Assembly: GCF_943734655.1 (NCBI RefSeq)
Contig: NC_071355.1
Span: 22,270,268-22,334,267, forward strand
Source: Sabethes cyaneus
Lineage: Eukaryota; Arthropoda; Insecta; Diptera; Culicidae
Length of the DNA stretch: 64,000 bases
Reading direction: 5' to 3'
Shown here: positions 46,341 through 57,303 of the stretch, piece by piece
Layout of the letters: each line of letters begins with the position of its first letter
How positions within the stretch are numbered: the stretch's first letter is position 1
Notes under the pieces: generated by a model
Told to the model about the DNA's origin: nothing
The model's input: only the letters and a program-made list of their open reading frames with translations
Databases searched by the model: none
Made by a program: the position numbers and the translations under genes

Positions 46341-46980
46341 AAGAGGCTATGAACCACTGTAGGGTCTATTTTATGCTTACACGTGCACAAGGTACCGACG
46401 GTACGCATTATTCAGCCGTTTACCAGCCAGGCGACAGACATAAGCCTCTTATATTTATGATGAAATGAAATATGTATATAGATTTTCATGAAATCGTCAA
46501 TAATTTTTGGTTCGGAGCTGCATATTTCTGCGTTCTGCGCAAACTGCCTCTCCAACACAGAACAGAAGTGGAAGTAGAAATCGAAACACGTACATGCTAC
46601 TTTCCACAGATACTAGCGAACCTGGCGGTAGCGAGTTACTTTTTTCCACGAAAACACACGAAAGCATGTGAAATCTGATATGCGATTGGCAGTGAGCATT
46701 CTGCTTATATTGCTGTTATTCACTTCTAAGCGAAAACCTTCCCAAAGAAAAATAAAAACAAAAAAGACTGTTACCAGTTTTGAACGCCGAATCGTTGGGA
46801 CTTCCACTTCTTTTCTGTGTCTCCAACCAAGGTTGACCCCCCGGGCAGTTGGTGACACGGTATAGGCTTTTTATTCAGAGTGAGTACACGGGTAAACGAA
46901 GGAAGCGTTTAGGAAATAAGGTTCTTTGGTTAATTTGGATCCCCAACAGCGTCAGGACCTTACATTGTTGCTTGGACAAA
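46341..46980. other. Unassigned sequence
   Basis: No gene. AATAAGAGGCTATGAACC (46338-46357) and GACATAAGCCTCTTATATT (46436-46455) are loosely inverted around ~85 bp and may mark a small element next to the LINE 5' end. Confidence 0.3.
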
Positions 46981-46997
46981 CTTCAAACTGTATGCTA

Positions 46998-47031
46998 TGT
47001 TCATAGCATAGAATAGCATAGCATAGCATAG
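46998..47031. repeat. (CATAG)n microsatellite
   Basis: ATAGCATAGAATAGCATAGCATAGCATAGG: a pentanucleotide array of the kind frequent in Aedes. Confidence 0.8.
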
Positions 47032-47171
47032 GCAACCGTACATGGGTGGCTGATATAGTGTACCCGTAAGTACACCATACACCTGGCCATGTCCTTACGG
47101 TTGTAGAAATGGGTACGTTAGTTGTACACCTACTTTAAGAGGATGCGCAAAAACTCACGCAATCTTCATAG

Positions 47172-47279
47172 CCCAAGCAACAAAGTGAGTTTTATTGTAC
47201 TCTTATGGTGGTCTTGAAGACTAATTTTGGTCTTAAATGCCATCATAAGAGTGTAACAAAATCCAAATTGTTACTTGGG
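47172..47279. mobile_element. 108-bp MITE (copy 2)
   Basis: CCCAAGCAACAAAGTGAG to CAAATTGTTACTTGGG. It has the same length and layout as 18891-18998; the ends are inverted repeats (CCCAAGYAAC). It is flanked by AG on both sides, suggesting a 2-bp duplication. Confidence 0.7.
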
Positions 47280-47304
47280 AGATGTTCATGTACCCAGTAA
47301 TGTA

Positions 47305-47871
47305 GGGGGAAGTCGTCTATGCTCGGACACTTTGAGTTTTTAAGATAAAACACAAAAATACCGGCTTTATTACCTCTAATTACACTTCAATGTACAGAAA
47401 CAATATTATAAGCAAAAAAATACAAAATACAAAAAAAATTTGCGTTGATTTTGAAAGTAGATAGTATTTTGAGTACAAATTAGCTCAAATCAAATCTTCT
47501 ATGCTCGGACATGATAAACTAATCTATTAAAACAAGCATCAATTAGAGAAAAAGATCCTAGAACAATTTAAAACTCCAGCACAGACCTTGTGACTCCAGT
47601 CCTGGCAGGTTTGCTGTATGAAAATTGAATGAAGTTCTATTCACATAAATTTTTTGTATGACATTTACTCGATTCTCTTTGTTTTAATGGTTGAACCGTT
47701 TGACAGTTCTCATTTGTTTACTTTTTGAAAAAAAGCCGTCATAATTGGGACACCAAAAAATCTTGCAATTTACTATTGTTCCATGCTTTCCGAATATTTT
47801 TATCAATCTTCGTTTTTGAGAAATCTTAGTGTCCGGTCATTGAGGCTGTCCGGCCATAGACGACATCCCCC
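47305..47871. mobile_element. Non-autonomous Tc1/mariner- or pogo-like MITE with TA TSD
   Basis: TA|GGGGGAAGTCGTCTATGCTC ... on the left and ...GGCCATAGACGACATCCCCC|TA on the right give inverted repeats of about 26 bp flanked by TA (47303-47304, 47872-47873). GGACA-containing motifs (CTATGCTCGGACA) recur internally at about 47502. It is 567 bp with no ORF. Confidence 0.75.
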
Positions 47872-47874
47872 TAC

Positions 47875-48215
47875 GATATGAATATAATATGAGGTATATA
47901 AGCATAGAAATAAAATGAAATGGAGCATATATGGGCAAAAATAGAACAATCTCACCAGCAATCCATCGAATGAAATATAGTTGCGTCATTTGAGTCTCCA
48001 CCAGTGCATCTAATATCCAACAATTAGTTTAATTCTTCCTTCTGATATCAATGTGCCTTATATAAACCTGTCACGGCCAAAGTTTTCACTGTACAGTAGG
48101 AGCTGCTTGATGAGCTCTATCCATTACTGGCTGCCTCGCCGCATTAGACTTAAAACTGAACATGAACACGAAATTAGAGACACGAAGTTTAACTTGAAAT
48201 TAGAATTGTTCCATG
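47875..48215. other. Unassigned sequence
   Basis: AT-rich spacer with no feature recognised. Confidence 0.3.
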
Positions 48216-49615
48216 TTTTCACCTTTTCTGTGTTCGTTCTTTTTTTATCACGCGTTTCCTGTTTCATTGTTCCACTTTTATTTGTTTTCGGTTCCATTTT
48301 TTTTCTTATTTTAAGTCCTCATGTTAAGTGTTTGTCCTCATGTTTTTCTCTCATTTTTTGTTATTTTCTTTCTCGTATTCCAATATTTTTTTGCTCTTTT
48401 CCCCTCTTCGTTTCCATTTTTCGTCTTTTTCTAACCCCTTTTATCTCCTTTCATTTTGATTTTTTTGCCTTCGTCTGTCCTTTTTTTCCTCTTTATGATG
48501 CCTTGTTTTTCCTTCTTTTCTGTCACGTTTATTCTATTGATGATGGCTTCCTTCTTTCTATTTCCTCTTCAGTTTTCTATTTTTTTTATTTAGCGTTTTG
48601 CGTTTTTTCTTCCATTTTACCTTTGTCTTTAATCCGTTTTTCTCGCCTTTTTCTCCTTTTATATCCCGTTTGAACTCTTTCGATTTCCTTCTTCCCTCTA
48701 TCGGTTTCCTTTTTATCTCTCGCTGTTCGTCTTTTCCCCTTTTGGTTTCTCTTTTTTTCTCTCGTATTTTCTGGCTGGGAAAGGGAATACCCTTTCTCGT
48801 CTCGTTTTCCCTCTTTTTTCTCCATCGTTTTCCGCTATTCCGCTGTTTCCTTTTTTCCTATTCCTTGTCTCTTTTTTTCATGTCCTGTCAATTCATCCTT
48901 TTCCTTTGTCCCGAATTACCTCCGTTCCAGTTCGTCTTCGTTTTCTTGCTCGTTTTCTATGGCTTCTTTATCGTTTTTCCTTCTATTCTATAGCTTTTCT
49001 CTTCCACTTCACCTTTTTATGTTTTCTGTTATCTTCCGTTTTACCATTTTTAGTTCGTTTTGCTTTTCTTCTTTTTCTGTCTCATTTTCCCATGTTTTCC
49101 CAATTTTATTTTCTCGTTTTCTTAATCGTTTTTCCTTCTTTTCTTTAGTTTTTCTCCAGCGCTTTCTCTTTTTCTTTTCTTTTCTATTTTACCTTTTTCT
49201 TTTCTCCTTTTATATCCCGTTTGACCTGTTTTCTAATTTTTCCGTCTCTATCGCTTTTCCTTTTTTTCTGCCCGTTGTTCTTTTGCTCCGTTCCTTTTCT
49301 CTTCGTTGATTGTGCTGATTTCCCTGAGTCCTGAATCTCCTCCGTTCCGTTTTTTGTCTGGTTTCTTTCGTTTTTTTCGTGTTCAGACCCATTTTTCCTC
49401 TGTTTCTGTTTCGTTTTTTGACATTCTCTGTCCCGTTTCAAATTTTTCGGTCGTGGCTTTCACCTTTTCTCACTTTTAACAGCTTTTCTATCCCGTTTTT
49501 CGTTTTCGTCTGTTTCGTTCTTCCTCTCCTATTATGTCACGATACGCTTTTCTTTTTCGTTTTATCCTTTATGTCTTGCGGTTGCATTTTTTTCCTACTT
49601 AAGTGTCCTGTTTAG
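48216..49615 (+). repeat. 1.4-kb polypyrimidine (T/C-rich) block
   Basis: Mostly TTTTCC, TTTCTC and CGTTTTTC runs, with very few purines over 1.4 kb. It differs from the TTTTTCGTC arrays at 25-29 kb in having more C and less regular GTC units. TTTATATCCCGTTTGA recurs at about 48658 and 49208 (~550 bp apart), hinting at old tandem duplication. It ends about 500 bp before TNFAIP8 exon 2, so it lies in that intron. Open frames are low complexity and are not genes. Confidence 0.7.
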
Positions 49616-50101
49616 TTGCTTACTGGTCCGAAAAGAACAAAATCTATCTCGCAAACTAACCCATCTGACGGTGCCTTGTCTGGCATTGAATGTCTTAACA
49701 ATATCATAGTTCGACAACACTGGGGTTTCCATTCTCAACGCCTTCAAATCCTTAGTTTCACTGCTAGTTCTCACGGAAATGTTTAAAAACAAATGTTTGT
49801 TTCCGGGTTTTATCTAATAGTATAACTTCGTTGAAACAAAAAGATGCGTTATGCGTTTTCCAGCACTGAAAGAGGCAACATTTAAAGTTGAAAAAAAGTT
49901 AGCAAATCGCTTCCGGATTGCTATGATCGATACAAAAAGCACACAAGATGCGTGTGCTGCAGAACGATTTTGACAGAAAATGTGTAATGTGTGATGAATA
50001 ATATTAACCTACTGTAATTTCTAATGATTATTTGCAATATCTACAAAAATTATTGAAGCTTGCCATTCATTACTAATTAAGCTAATTTTTCCTGTTTCCA
50101 G
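49616..50101 (+). other. Intronic sequence before TNFAIP8 exon 2
   Basis: AT-rich, ending in a pyrimidine-rich acceptor (TTTTTCCTGTTTCCAG, AG at 50100-50101). No other feature. Confidence 0.5.
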
Positions 50102-50103
50102 TT

Positions 50104-50737
50104 ATGACCGATAATGCCTTCAAAGCCAGAGACATCGGTCTTCGTGCACAGAAGAAAATTCTGTCTCGGATGGCCACCAAGAACGTTGCCAAAGTGTTCA
50201 TTGACGGTACGACCGCTTCCCTGCTGGACAACGTCTACCGGTTAGCCAAGACACATGTAAGTGTTAAGTTTTCTATTTTCCCATAACGTATAAATCCTAT
50301 TCACATTATCCACTGCATTCCAGACCGGCAGCAAGAAGGACGCCGAACGTCTAGTCAAGAACGTGATCAAAATCGTGATCAAAATTGCCGTCCTGCACCG
50401 CAACAATCAGTTCAACGCCGACGAGCTGCGGATGGCGGACCAGTTCCGCACCAAGTTCCAAACGCTGCAGATGGCCATCATATCGTTCTACGAGGTGGAC
50501 TACAGCTTCGATCTGAACTATCTGCTCAAGTCGCTGCAGGCGGTGCACGGGTTGTGCAAGTCGTGCGTCGAGCGCCACCTGACGGACAAATCGATCGGCC
50601 GTATCGACGAGGTGTTTGCGTTCTTCAGTGATCCCACACTGCTGGAGACGGCTTTCCGGCAGGATTCGCCCTACCGGGAGCTGATGGATAAGATCATTGC
50701 CGATCTCAACAAGGCGATGGAGAATGGGGATATTTAG
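50104..50737 (+). CDS. TNFAIP8-family (TIPE/Sigmar-like) protein, two coding exons
   Basis: The only intact host gene seen. Exon 50104-50256 encodes 51 residues starting MTDNAFKARDIGLRAQKK. It ends at a consensus donor (CAT|GTAAGT), and after a 67-nt intron (50257-50323, acceptor TTCCAG) exon 50324-50737 adds 137 residues and a TAG stop, for 188 aa in all. That is the usual length of this family, and no frameshift or in-frame stop is present. Landmarks are the N-terminal FKARDIGLRAQKKILSRM helix, LLDNVYRLAKTH, the Lys/Arg-rich KKDAERLVKNVIK segment, and the LLKSLQAVHGLC and RIDEVFAFFSDP helices. Known members fold as an all-helical DUF758 bundle with a hydrophobic cavity that binds phosphoinositide lipids; they act in the cytoplasm and at membranes in survival, inflammation and autophagy, and the Drosophila homologue is sigmar. 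GC-rich codon use in exon 3 contrasts with the AT-rich surroundings. The intron-1 acceptor (CCAG at 50098-50101) leaves TT before the ATG, so upstream exons exist. The family call is firm; the exact orthologue is not proven. Confidence 0.95.
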
Positions 50738-51713
50738 GGTGGGACTTATTTTCAGTTTTTTTTTGTTGGTGTAAAAGTATTTTGAGAAAAGGCACGGGCG
50801 GGTGTTTAACCGTCTTGTTGCCCAATAATTTGTATCGTTTTTTGTTCTACTGTTTAACTAGTTGTAAAGGAACAGCCAGAGTGGGGTTTCATTGCACCGA
50901 AACACAGCTGTTATTAGCTTGAGCAAAGTTATTTTAACTTATAATAGACGATTATTTATCAACAGTTCAATAAACGTTGCTTGCCACTTAAATGTCTAAT
51001 AGCGTAGGAACATAAGAAAATTGCCTAACCTATATATTAGAATTCTGATACTTTTCAATACGGAATACGGAGCTAGATCATACTCAAAGATTGTTTTAGT
51101 CATTACTTGTGTAAAGAAAAAGGAGATTGTCTGACACTGTCATGTTGCTTTAATGTATAAAAAACAGCAAATTATCAAGAATAGTACATTTGCGATAGCA
51201 TATAGTGCTTGCTGGAGGACGAAAGTTTTAATTTCCAAGAAGAGCTGTAAATAACAGCATTGAGTGCACTGGCCATTTTTTGCGCACTTTCGAAGAATCA
51301 GCGTAAACTAAATATTTGTTCCAAGCTGTTGGAACGACTTAGGCAGATTCAAAATTATTATTCCTTGAGTTAGCCACAATACCGGAATTGAGTTGAGATC
51401 CGATATATCATGATAACTTGACAACATGTAAAATTTTTATTAAACAGTTGCATACAAAAGCTATGCTTTCCGCGGTATTTATACTAGATCTTATCACTAA
51501 GTTAAACAAAAACTATCTAAGTCAGTCGTACTAGAGAGAGCCTATTTCTGCGCAAAACACAGAAAACTCATATCAAGGCACACAAAACAATTTACAGTCT
51601 ATAGGGACTGTGTAAGATGTACTTAAAATCACGCACTGAACAATAAACAACAAATATTTCTAAGTATGATAGATAGTCAGTCAGTCAGTCACTGAGGACT
51701 GTGGCACGCCATG
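50738..51713 (+). other. 3' untranslated and downstream region of the TNFAIP8-like gene
   Basis: The AT-rich sequence after the stop has AATAAA signals at 50969-50974 and 51642-51647. The first is the likelier poly(A) signal because it lies about 230 nt after the stop. A short AGTC tetranucleotide run is at about 51674-51691. No other coding potential was seen. Confidence 0.5.
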
Positions 51714-52795
51714 TTTAACACGTACTAACATACCTAAAAACCGAACTTATAGAGAAAAACACATCACTCGGCACACTCGGTGAAAAAACTAGAAAAACAA
51801 CGGAAAAAAACACTCACAAAATGGACCAGTTATTCTCCTGTAGTACTTCAGTTTACAAAACAGCTAGCTAAAAACAATATCAGTTAGGAAACGAAAATGA
51901 AAACCTAATCCAATCACTGCACACAAAACGAAAATTCGAAATACTCAAGTTTCGTTGGAAACGATGAAAACAAAAAATAAATGAGAAAATTTGCTTATAA
52001 CATTGATGGAACATGCAGCAGTTTACAAACGTTCAAATTCAGTTTGCGAGATTTACGAGATGATATTTTGAATGATTAACGCTGGCAGGTAATAAAACAA
52101 ACGGCGGTGATCCAGTAGAAGAAACGGATGTTTCGCGGTTCGCGGATGTTCTATCATTACAGTGAAAGAACTGTCCACTTTATTTTTTTTTTCATATTTC
52201 ATATTGTAAACGAGACATACCTAAAAATACTTTTTTGTGCACCTCTAGTCACTCCTGCCCTTCAGGAATCTTTTAATTACCAACACGGCAATTTCTTTCA
52301 TAACCATAGTAACCACGTTTGTTGATCCTAGCAACCTGTGAACACACGTGTTCGATGTCCGTCCGTTGCGGTAAGTTGTACTTGCATAGTGAAAAATGGA
52401 TTCGCGTGTTTTTTCGGAACAGGAATTCCAGTCCAAGTCATCGATTCAGCACTTTCTTTGCCTACGTAGTGTTGAACGTGTCATTTATTAACTGCACACT
52501 TTCCTCCAGGAAGTATGGATATGGCGATGCGCGACTAGCCACCAACACCGACCGGTGAGTACCGAATAAAATCTGTTGCACTCGTCGTGAATTTTTTTTA
52601 GCAAGGCAATTGCCCAATTTTTAATTACACTTAATGACCAATTCGTGCGAGATAATCATTAAAGCATCGTTTGAGCCATCGGAAAGCTCGTTATATCCTC
52701 ATTTAAAAAGCAAACAGTAGGAAAAAAAGTTAGTTTTGGATAGAAAATTTTTGTCGGATTACTGGTACACCGGGTGCACGGCACGTCCCTATTAC
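51714..52795. repeat. Direct segmental duplication, copy A (about 1.05 kb)
   Basis: It shares nearly continuous identity with 58690-59755, from GTGTTTAACACGTACTAACATAC to TTTTTGTCSGATTRCYGGTA. Small indels and point changes separate them. It contains an ATGGATTCG... short frame and, at 52523, ATGGCGATGCGCGACTAG, followed by a consensus donor CCG|GTGAGTA at 52556. The layout looks like a promoter plus first exon; in this copy the MAMRD frame is stopped by TAG. It could also be a dispersed repeat. Confidence 0.8.
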
Positions 52796-52799
52796 TAAT

Positions 52800-53130
52800 G
52801 AATAAGGGTCATTCCATGCCAAGTGACTGAGAAAAAGTTCAAACGTGTAATCGACCTTCACGGATTTGAACCAAATTTTGCCAGATTGTTCGTTTTCGGT
52901 CAGAAAGTAAAAATCCAAAATTTGATACAGATCGAACATTGCCTCGATTAATGCGAACGCCTCCATTTTTAAGGAAAATACCCGATTTTGTCAAAACGTC
53001 TTTTTTTCTCTCAAAAATTTCAACTTCATCGTATTCCGCAGATTTTTTTACATAAGAATCACTCATCGGCCCCGAGGTATTCTTTGCCGATCCCGAGATA
53101 CAGCGTTTTAAAGCATGCAATTCCCCAGGC
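52800..53130. other. Unassigned sequence
   Basis: No repeat was matched inside the window, and the minus-strand frames show no recognisable motif. GAATAAGGGTCATTCCATGCCAAGTGAC has the look of a common mosquito repeat, but that is not shown here. Confidence 0.3.
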
Positions 53131-53134
53131 ACGG

Positions 53135-54215
53135 TGTCGCAAGTAACAATTTCAGGTTGATCAAACGCTTTTATAGCTGATTTTAATCAATCTAAGGCAG
53201 AACTATGGTTTAGGTTTAGGAATAAAAACCTTTCTTCAGCTCTTAAGCATCTAAATCTGGTGATTTTATCAAGCTTCGGGCTTGTTAATAGCTGCTTTCG
53301 AAGCCGCAATGAAGCTTAATAGAGGCTTTTGTGCGCTTTTAAATAGCCAACTTGCGCAATACTGTCAATTCTATTTTTAGAACGCGAAATAGTTTTGCAA
53401 TATGCTTTTCAAGTCGCTTAATCAACTTCTTATCAACTTCTTATCAACCTTTATACAGCCAAAAAAAAGCCTAATGAAAGCTTCTACTGTACACTTTAAC
53501 ATCTTTAAGCAGCCATAAGACAGTTAGATGTTTATGGCTGTTTAGAAGCGGATTGTTTAGCAGAAAAATATAGTTGCCACTGCCCCTCTAGCGCATAATG
53601 TTGGTGCCAATATGTTTGCCACTGCCCGTCTGGTGCAAAACGTTTATGGCAATATTGTTGCCACTCTCTCGCAGGATCACTTTTAAGAAACTGATCAAGT
53701 TCTACCATTTAAATCTACAACTATACGAAGTATTCGTTAACATTTAGCTTTTTTTTTGCTGGAAAAATAGTTAGAAAACTTAAAAAAATTGGTGGCAACA
53801 TGTTTGCCGCAGCCCGTTAAGCCCAAAATGTTCTCGAATATTGGTTTTTGGATAAACCCGCATAATCTATCACAAGACGCCGTAAACTGAATATTACCAT
53901 TCAAAAAGTTTCCAATTCAATGGTTTTTCTACGAATTTAAACTTACAAATTTACTGTTGACACTCAAAAACCAAGATTTGTTTTCATAAAAGTGGTTCGT
54001 AAATTACCATTTTTGCAAATTTAGCGGTTCAAAAACATTGAGAATGTTGCCAAAGGCTATCTGAACATATTGAGTACAAAAAATGTTAAAACGATATTGT
54101 TAGAAAAGCAAAAACTATATTTTTCGTTGGACACAATATAGTTGCCACTGCCTTATAAAGGGTTAAGCCTGTTTATCAGCTTTTGAGAGAGAGAGCTGGT
54201 TTGAAGAACTTAAAG
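53135..54215. repeat. AAGC-rich repeat interrupted by a GTTGCCACTGCC-flanked insert
   Basis: The run GCAAGTAACAATTTCAGGTTGATC... to AGAAGCGGATTGTTTAGCAGAA (53135-53562), then AAGCCTGTTTATCAGC (from 54164), is continuous in the related copy at 55395-55505 (GCAGAATCCGCTATTAAGCGTGTTTATCAGC). About 600 bp beginning and ending with ATATAGTTGCCACTGCC (53568 and 54136) is therefore an insertion. Confidence 0.55.
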
Positions 54216-55394
54216 AAACGAAAAATTTCGACAAGAATCTTTTCGTCGAAGCACTTAGAATGAGCGGTGAGCCTCTGAGTCGAAGTGCGGAAGGGGTAAC
54301 GAACATGTTGGTAAGGGCATGCCAAGAAAGCTGGCACCCAAGAGCCAACGTCGACCAGTGTTTTGGTGGGATGAGCAACTCAGCAACCTCCGCATCCGCA
54401 GTAGTTGCCTCAGAGCCAGAAGACGAGTACAGAGAGCGGGAACTGCGTCAAACCTAGAAGAGCGTAGGTCGGTGTTCCAAATAGTAAGAGCCGCACTAAA
54501 AAGAGCGATACAACAAGCAAAAAGGACTGCTACAAAGAGCTGTGTCGTGACGCTGATGCTAATCATTGGGGTACAGCTTACCGGATTGCGATGGCGAAAG
54601 TCAAAGGACCAAAGATGACAATGGAGTTATTACCAGAAAAGTCAAAGGTCGACGACGAAGACGCCGAGAGGGTACAAGTCTTCAACGAGGAAGTGCCAGG
54701 TCCTGACGGGATTCCCAATGTAGCTCTAAAGGCCGCGATCCAAGCATTCCAGGACGTATTCAGGACGATGCTACAGAAATGTCTGGAGGAAGGTCGCTGC
54801 CCGGACATATGGAAGACGCAGAGGTTAGTTTTATTACCGAAGCCGGGAAAGCTTCTTGAAGATCCAGCATCGTACAGAACAATCTGTCTGCTGGATACAC
54901 TTGGGAATCCGTTAGAAAGGTTTATACTCAGCAGGCTGACGAAATTTACGGCGAGCGCACACGGTCTGTCTAAGATGCAATTTGGTTTTCGGAAGGGCAG
55001 GTCAACGGTTGATGCCATTCGTACTGTAGTGGAGAAGGCCGAAAAATCGGCCAAACAGAAACGAAGGGGCGATCGATATTGCGCTGTGATAACGGTCGAT
55101 GTCAAAAATGCCATCAATAGTGCCAGCTGGGAGGCCATCGCCGCGTCACTGCACAGAATGAGAGTCCCCAGCTGCCTGTGCAAGATCCTGAAGAGCTACT
55201 TCCAAAACAGAGTGCTAGTCTACGAGACTGCTAAAGGTCAGAGATCGGTTAACATTACGGCGACAGTTCCTCGAGGTTCCACCCTCGGACCGACCCTCTG
55301 TATAATGGGCCAAAAGGGCAATGGTCGTTGGTTTTGCGGACGACATAGTACTATCGGTAGCAGGAGAGACGCTGGAAGAGGTTCCCTTTAACAC
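54216..55394 (+). pseudogene. R1-clade LINE fragment (RT), frameshifted
   Basis: A linker (WWDEQLSNLRIRSSCLRARR, then CYKELCRDADANHWGTAYRI in another frame) precedes the RT frame. That frame has VPGPDGIPNVALK, LVLLPKPGKLLEDPASYRTI, MQFGFRKGRSTVDAIRTVVE, CAVITVDVKNAINSASW and VPRGSTLGPTL. After LCIMGQKGN a frameshift follows; the next frame reads MVVGFADDIVLSVAGETLEE, so the catalytic FADD box is present but out of frame. F/N replacements (VKNAINSA for the usual VKNAFNSA) are minor. The thumb and beyond are missing, and the copy stops abruptly at about 55394. Confidence 0.85.
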
Positions 55395-55505
55395 CTTTAA
55401 GCAACTGTAAAACGGTTTGACGTTTATGGCTGCTTAGAAGCGGATTGTTTAGCAGAATCCGCTATTAAGCGTGTTTATCAGCTTTGGATGAAAGCTGGTT
55501 TGAAA
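55395..55505. repeat. AAGC-rich repeat, second copy
   Basis: ACACCTTTAAGCAACTGTAAAACGG, TTTATGGCTGCTTAGAAGCGGATTG and GTTTATCAGCTTTGGATGAAAGCTGG are shared with 53495-53560 and 54164-54200. The two copies flank the R1 LINE in the same orientation. Confidence 0.65.
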
Positions 55506-57180
55506 AAACTTTAAGGGGGGACCCTACTCTGGAAAGTCGAAAAAATCTAATTTTATTTTTTTGCATTTTCGAAACATTGATACCTTCGGAAATGTCATGT
55601 TAAAAGGTTTTATTGATATCTGATTTCGTTGAAAACTTACGGAAAATATTGTGGAGTCAGCTCAAGGGAATCCACTGCTGTACGAAACTTTGAACGCGTT
55701 TTCCCCGAAACCATGTTTCTCTAGCTGGCGGTACGTGGATCTCTGAATGAATCTAGTCGACCGATTTGGCTGAAATATTTTTTCATCATGTAAAAATGAA
55801 TTATCTAAATTGTTACGTAGCCGTTTATTGATATCTAATTTTTTTATGAGCTCTTAATTGGCAATTTTTGACGAAAAAACACCTTTCTTTTAGAAAATTT
55901 TGGTAATTTTTCGAATTTCCAAAAACCGCTACGAAACAATTTAGGTATTGATCTAAAGCTTCAAAATCATCCTTGAAATCTGTTCTACGATACTCCGTTG
56001 GTTCCCGGCACGTACCGCCTGCAAGGAACTATTTTCTACAGGGCATTCACTCGCCCACCTGCCACCAGCATAATAATCACTATTCTGGTATCCAAAAAAT
56101 GCAAAATATATCTTCAAATATACCTTAACCAATAACCGAAATATTCCAACACTTAACTATAATTCTAACAACTGAAAAAAATTACGAAAATCTATTATTT
56201 TTCGGTCTTTCAGAGGGGATACCCGCTTGTTTCGCTCCGTAACTTTTCCCTTAAAAGATAGCTACTTTCTTTCTTCAGTGAAGTTGCTCAAAACAATATG
56301 ATCAATAAATGTTTCTCACCAATCGAAGACGTTAAGCTTGAAACTAAAAAGTTATTTTTCCTATCTGTTACGTTATCCCCTTAAGCCCTACTTTTCTAAT
56401 ACAATTAGAAAGTTCTCACAAATCAAAGAAACATCGCGGAAGACAGTAAGTTGATATCTTTAATAGTTTCGTCACAAATATCGATGACCGTCTTCTTTTG
56501 AATCCGTCCCACTGTGCGCCGCAGCGTGCGGTTGGCCAGAGAGGTCCCCGTCAAGGGCGCTAGCTCTTGGGGGACCTAAAAAGGGCTTGTAAGGCAGTAA
56601 TGCATTAGCAATAACAAATGCCATTAAAAAACTGGACTGATTTTAGCAATTTCTCATGCCACGTTATCAGTTGATTTGCATGCAACAGCCATGGCGAAAA
56701 CAGTCAAACAACTGCGCTTGATGCTTTGTTCGTACTGCTAACGAACATGGACATTTTTTTATGCGAGCCTGAACCATTGCGACCATTAGTTAGATCTATT
56801 GTGGTATACTCCGACTTGCTGTTTGCATAATCAGTTCGTTCTGCATTGCTGCATTGACACAGTATATGTTCTGAGGTCTCGATCTCAAAATTACAGAATC
56901 GACATACAGGGTACCGGCACCAGTTTTCGCGTTTTCAGGAAAAAAATTAAGACTAAATGTTTGAAAATATGATTGTAAATGTAAAATTTGTGATGCATAT
57001 TCAAGCACCAGTTTTCGACCCCCGAAGAGCCAGTTTTCGCCGCTCCCGTGCTCCAGTTTTCGCCACCCCTAGAAGCATCGTTTGCGGCATGTTCTAGTCT
57101 GGAAATTCATAAATATATTTATGTATTTTTCAAAAACTAGAATCAGTTTTCAGTTCCATGAAAAAAAAGAAAATGGAAAT
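55506..57180. other. Unassigned, probably old repeats
   Basis: Begins GGGGGGACCCTACTCTGGAAAGTCG. CGAAACTTTGAACGCGTTTTCCC (55690) also occurs at 39270. Four copies of CCAGTTTTCG occur at about 56930, 57008, 57031 and 57052. No gene and no clear ends. Confidence 0.35.
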
Positions 57181-57189
57181 CCGTTGAGA

Positions 57190-57283
57190 AATAACCCGGG
57201 TTCAAATCCCAACTCCGCAGAAGTCACGAATGACCCAAAAGTTGGTTAAAGTGACTATAATCTAAACAAAAAAAAAATATTGG
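57190..57283 (+). mobile_element. SINE remnant (B-box and tail)
   Basis: CCCGGGTTCAAATCCCAACTCCGC is a tRNA-like T-arm/B box. It is followed by GAAGTCACGAATGACCCAAAAGTTGG and GTGACTATAATCTAAAC and an A-run. The A-box half is missing, so it is truncated. Confidence 0.5.
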
Positions 57284-57303
57284 CACTGTTTTAGGAACTA
57301 ATT

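Noticed and set aside
48053..48673. 206-codon hydrophobic open frame resembling a membrane protein
   Set aside because: It comes from the polypyrimidine block; apparent membrane segments are translated T/C runs, not a gene.
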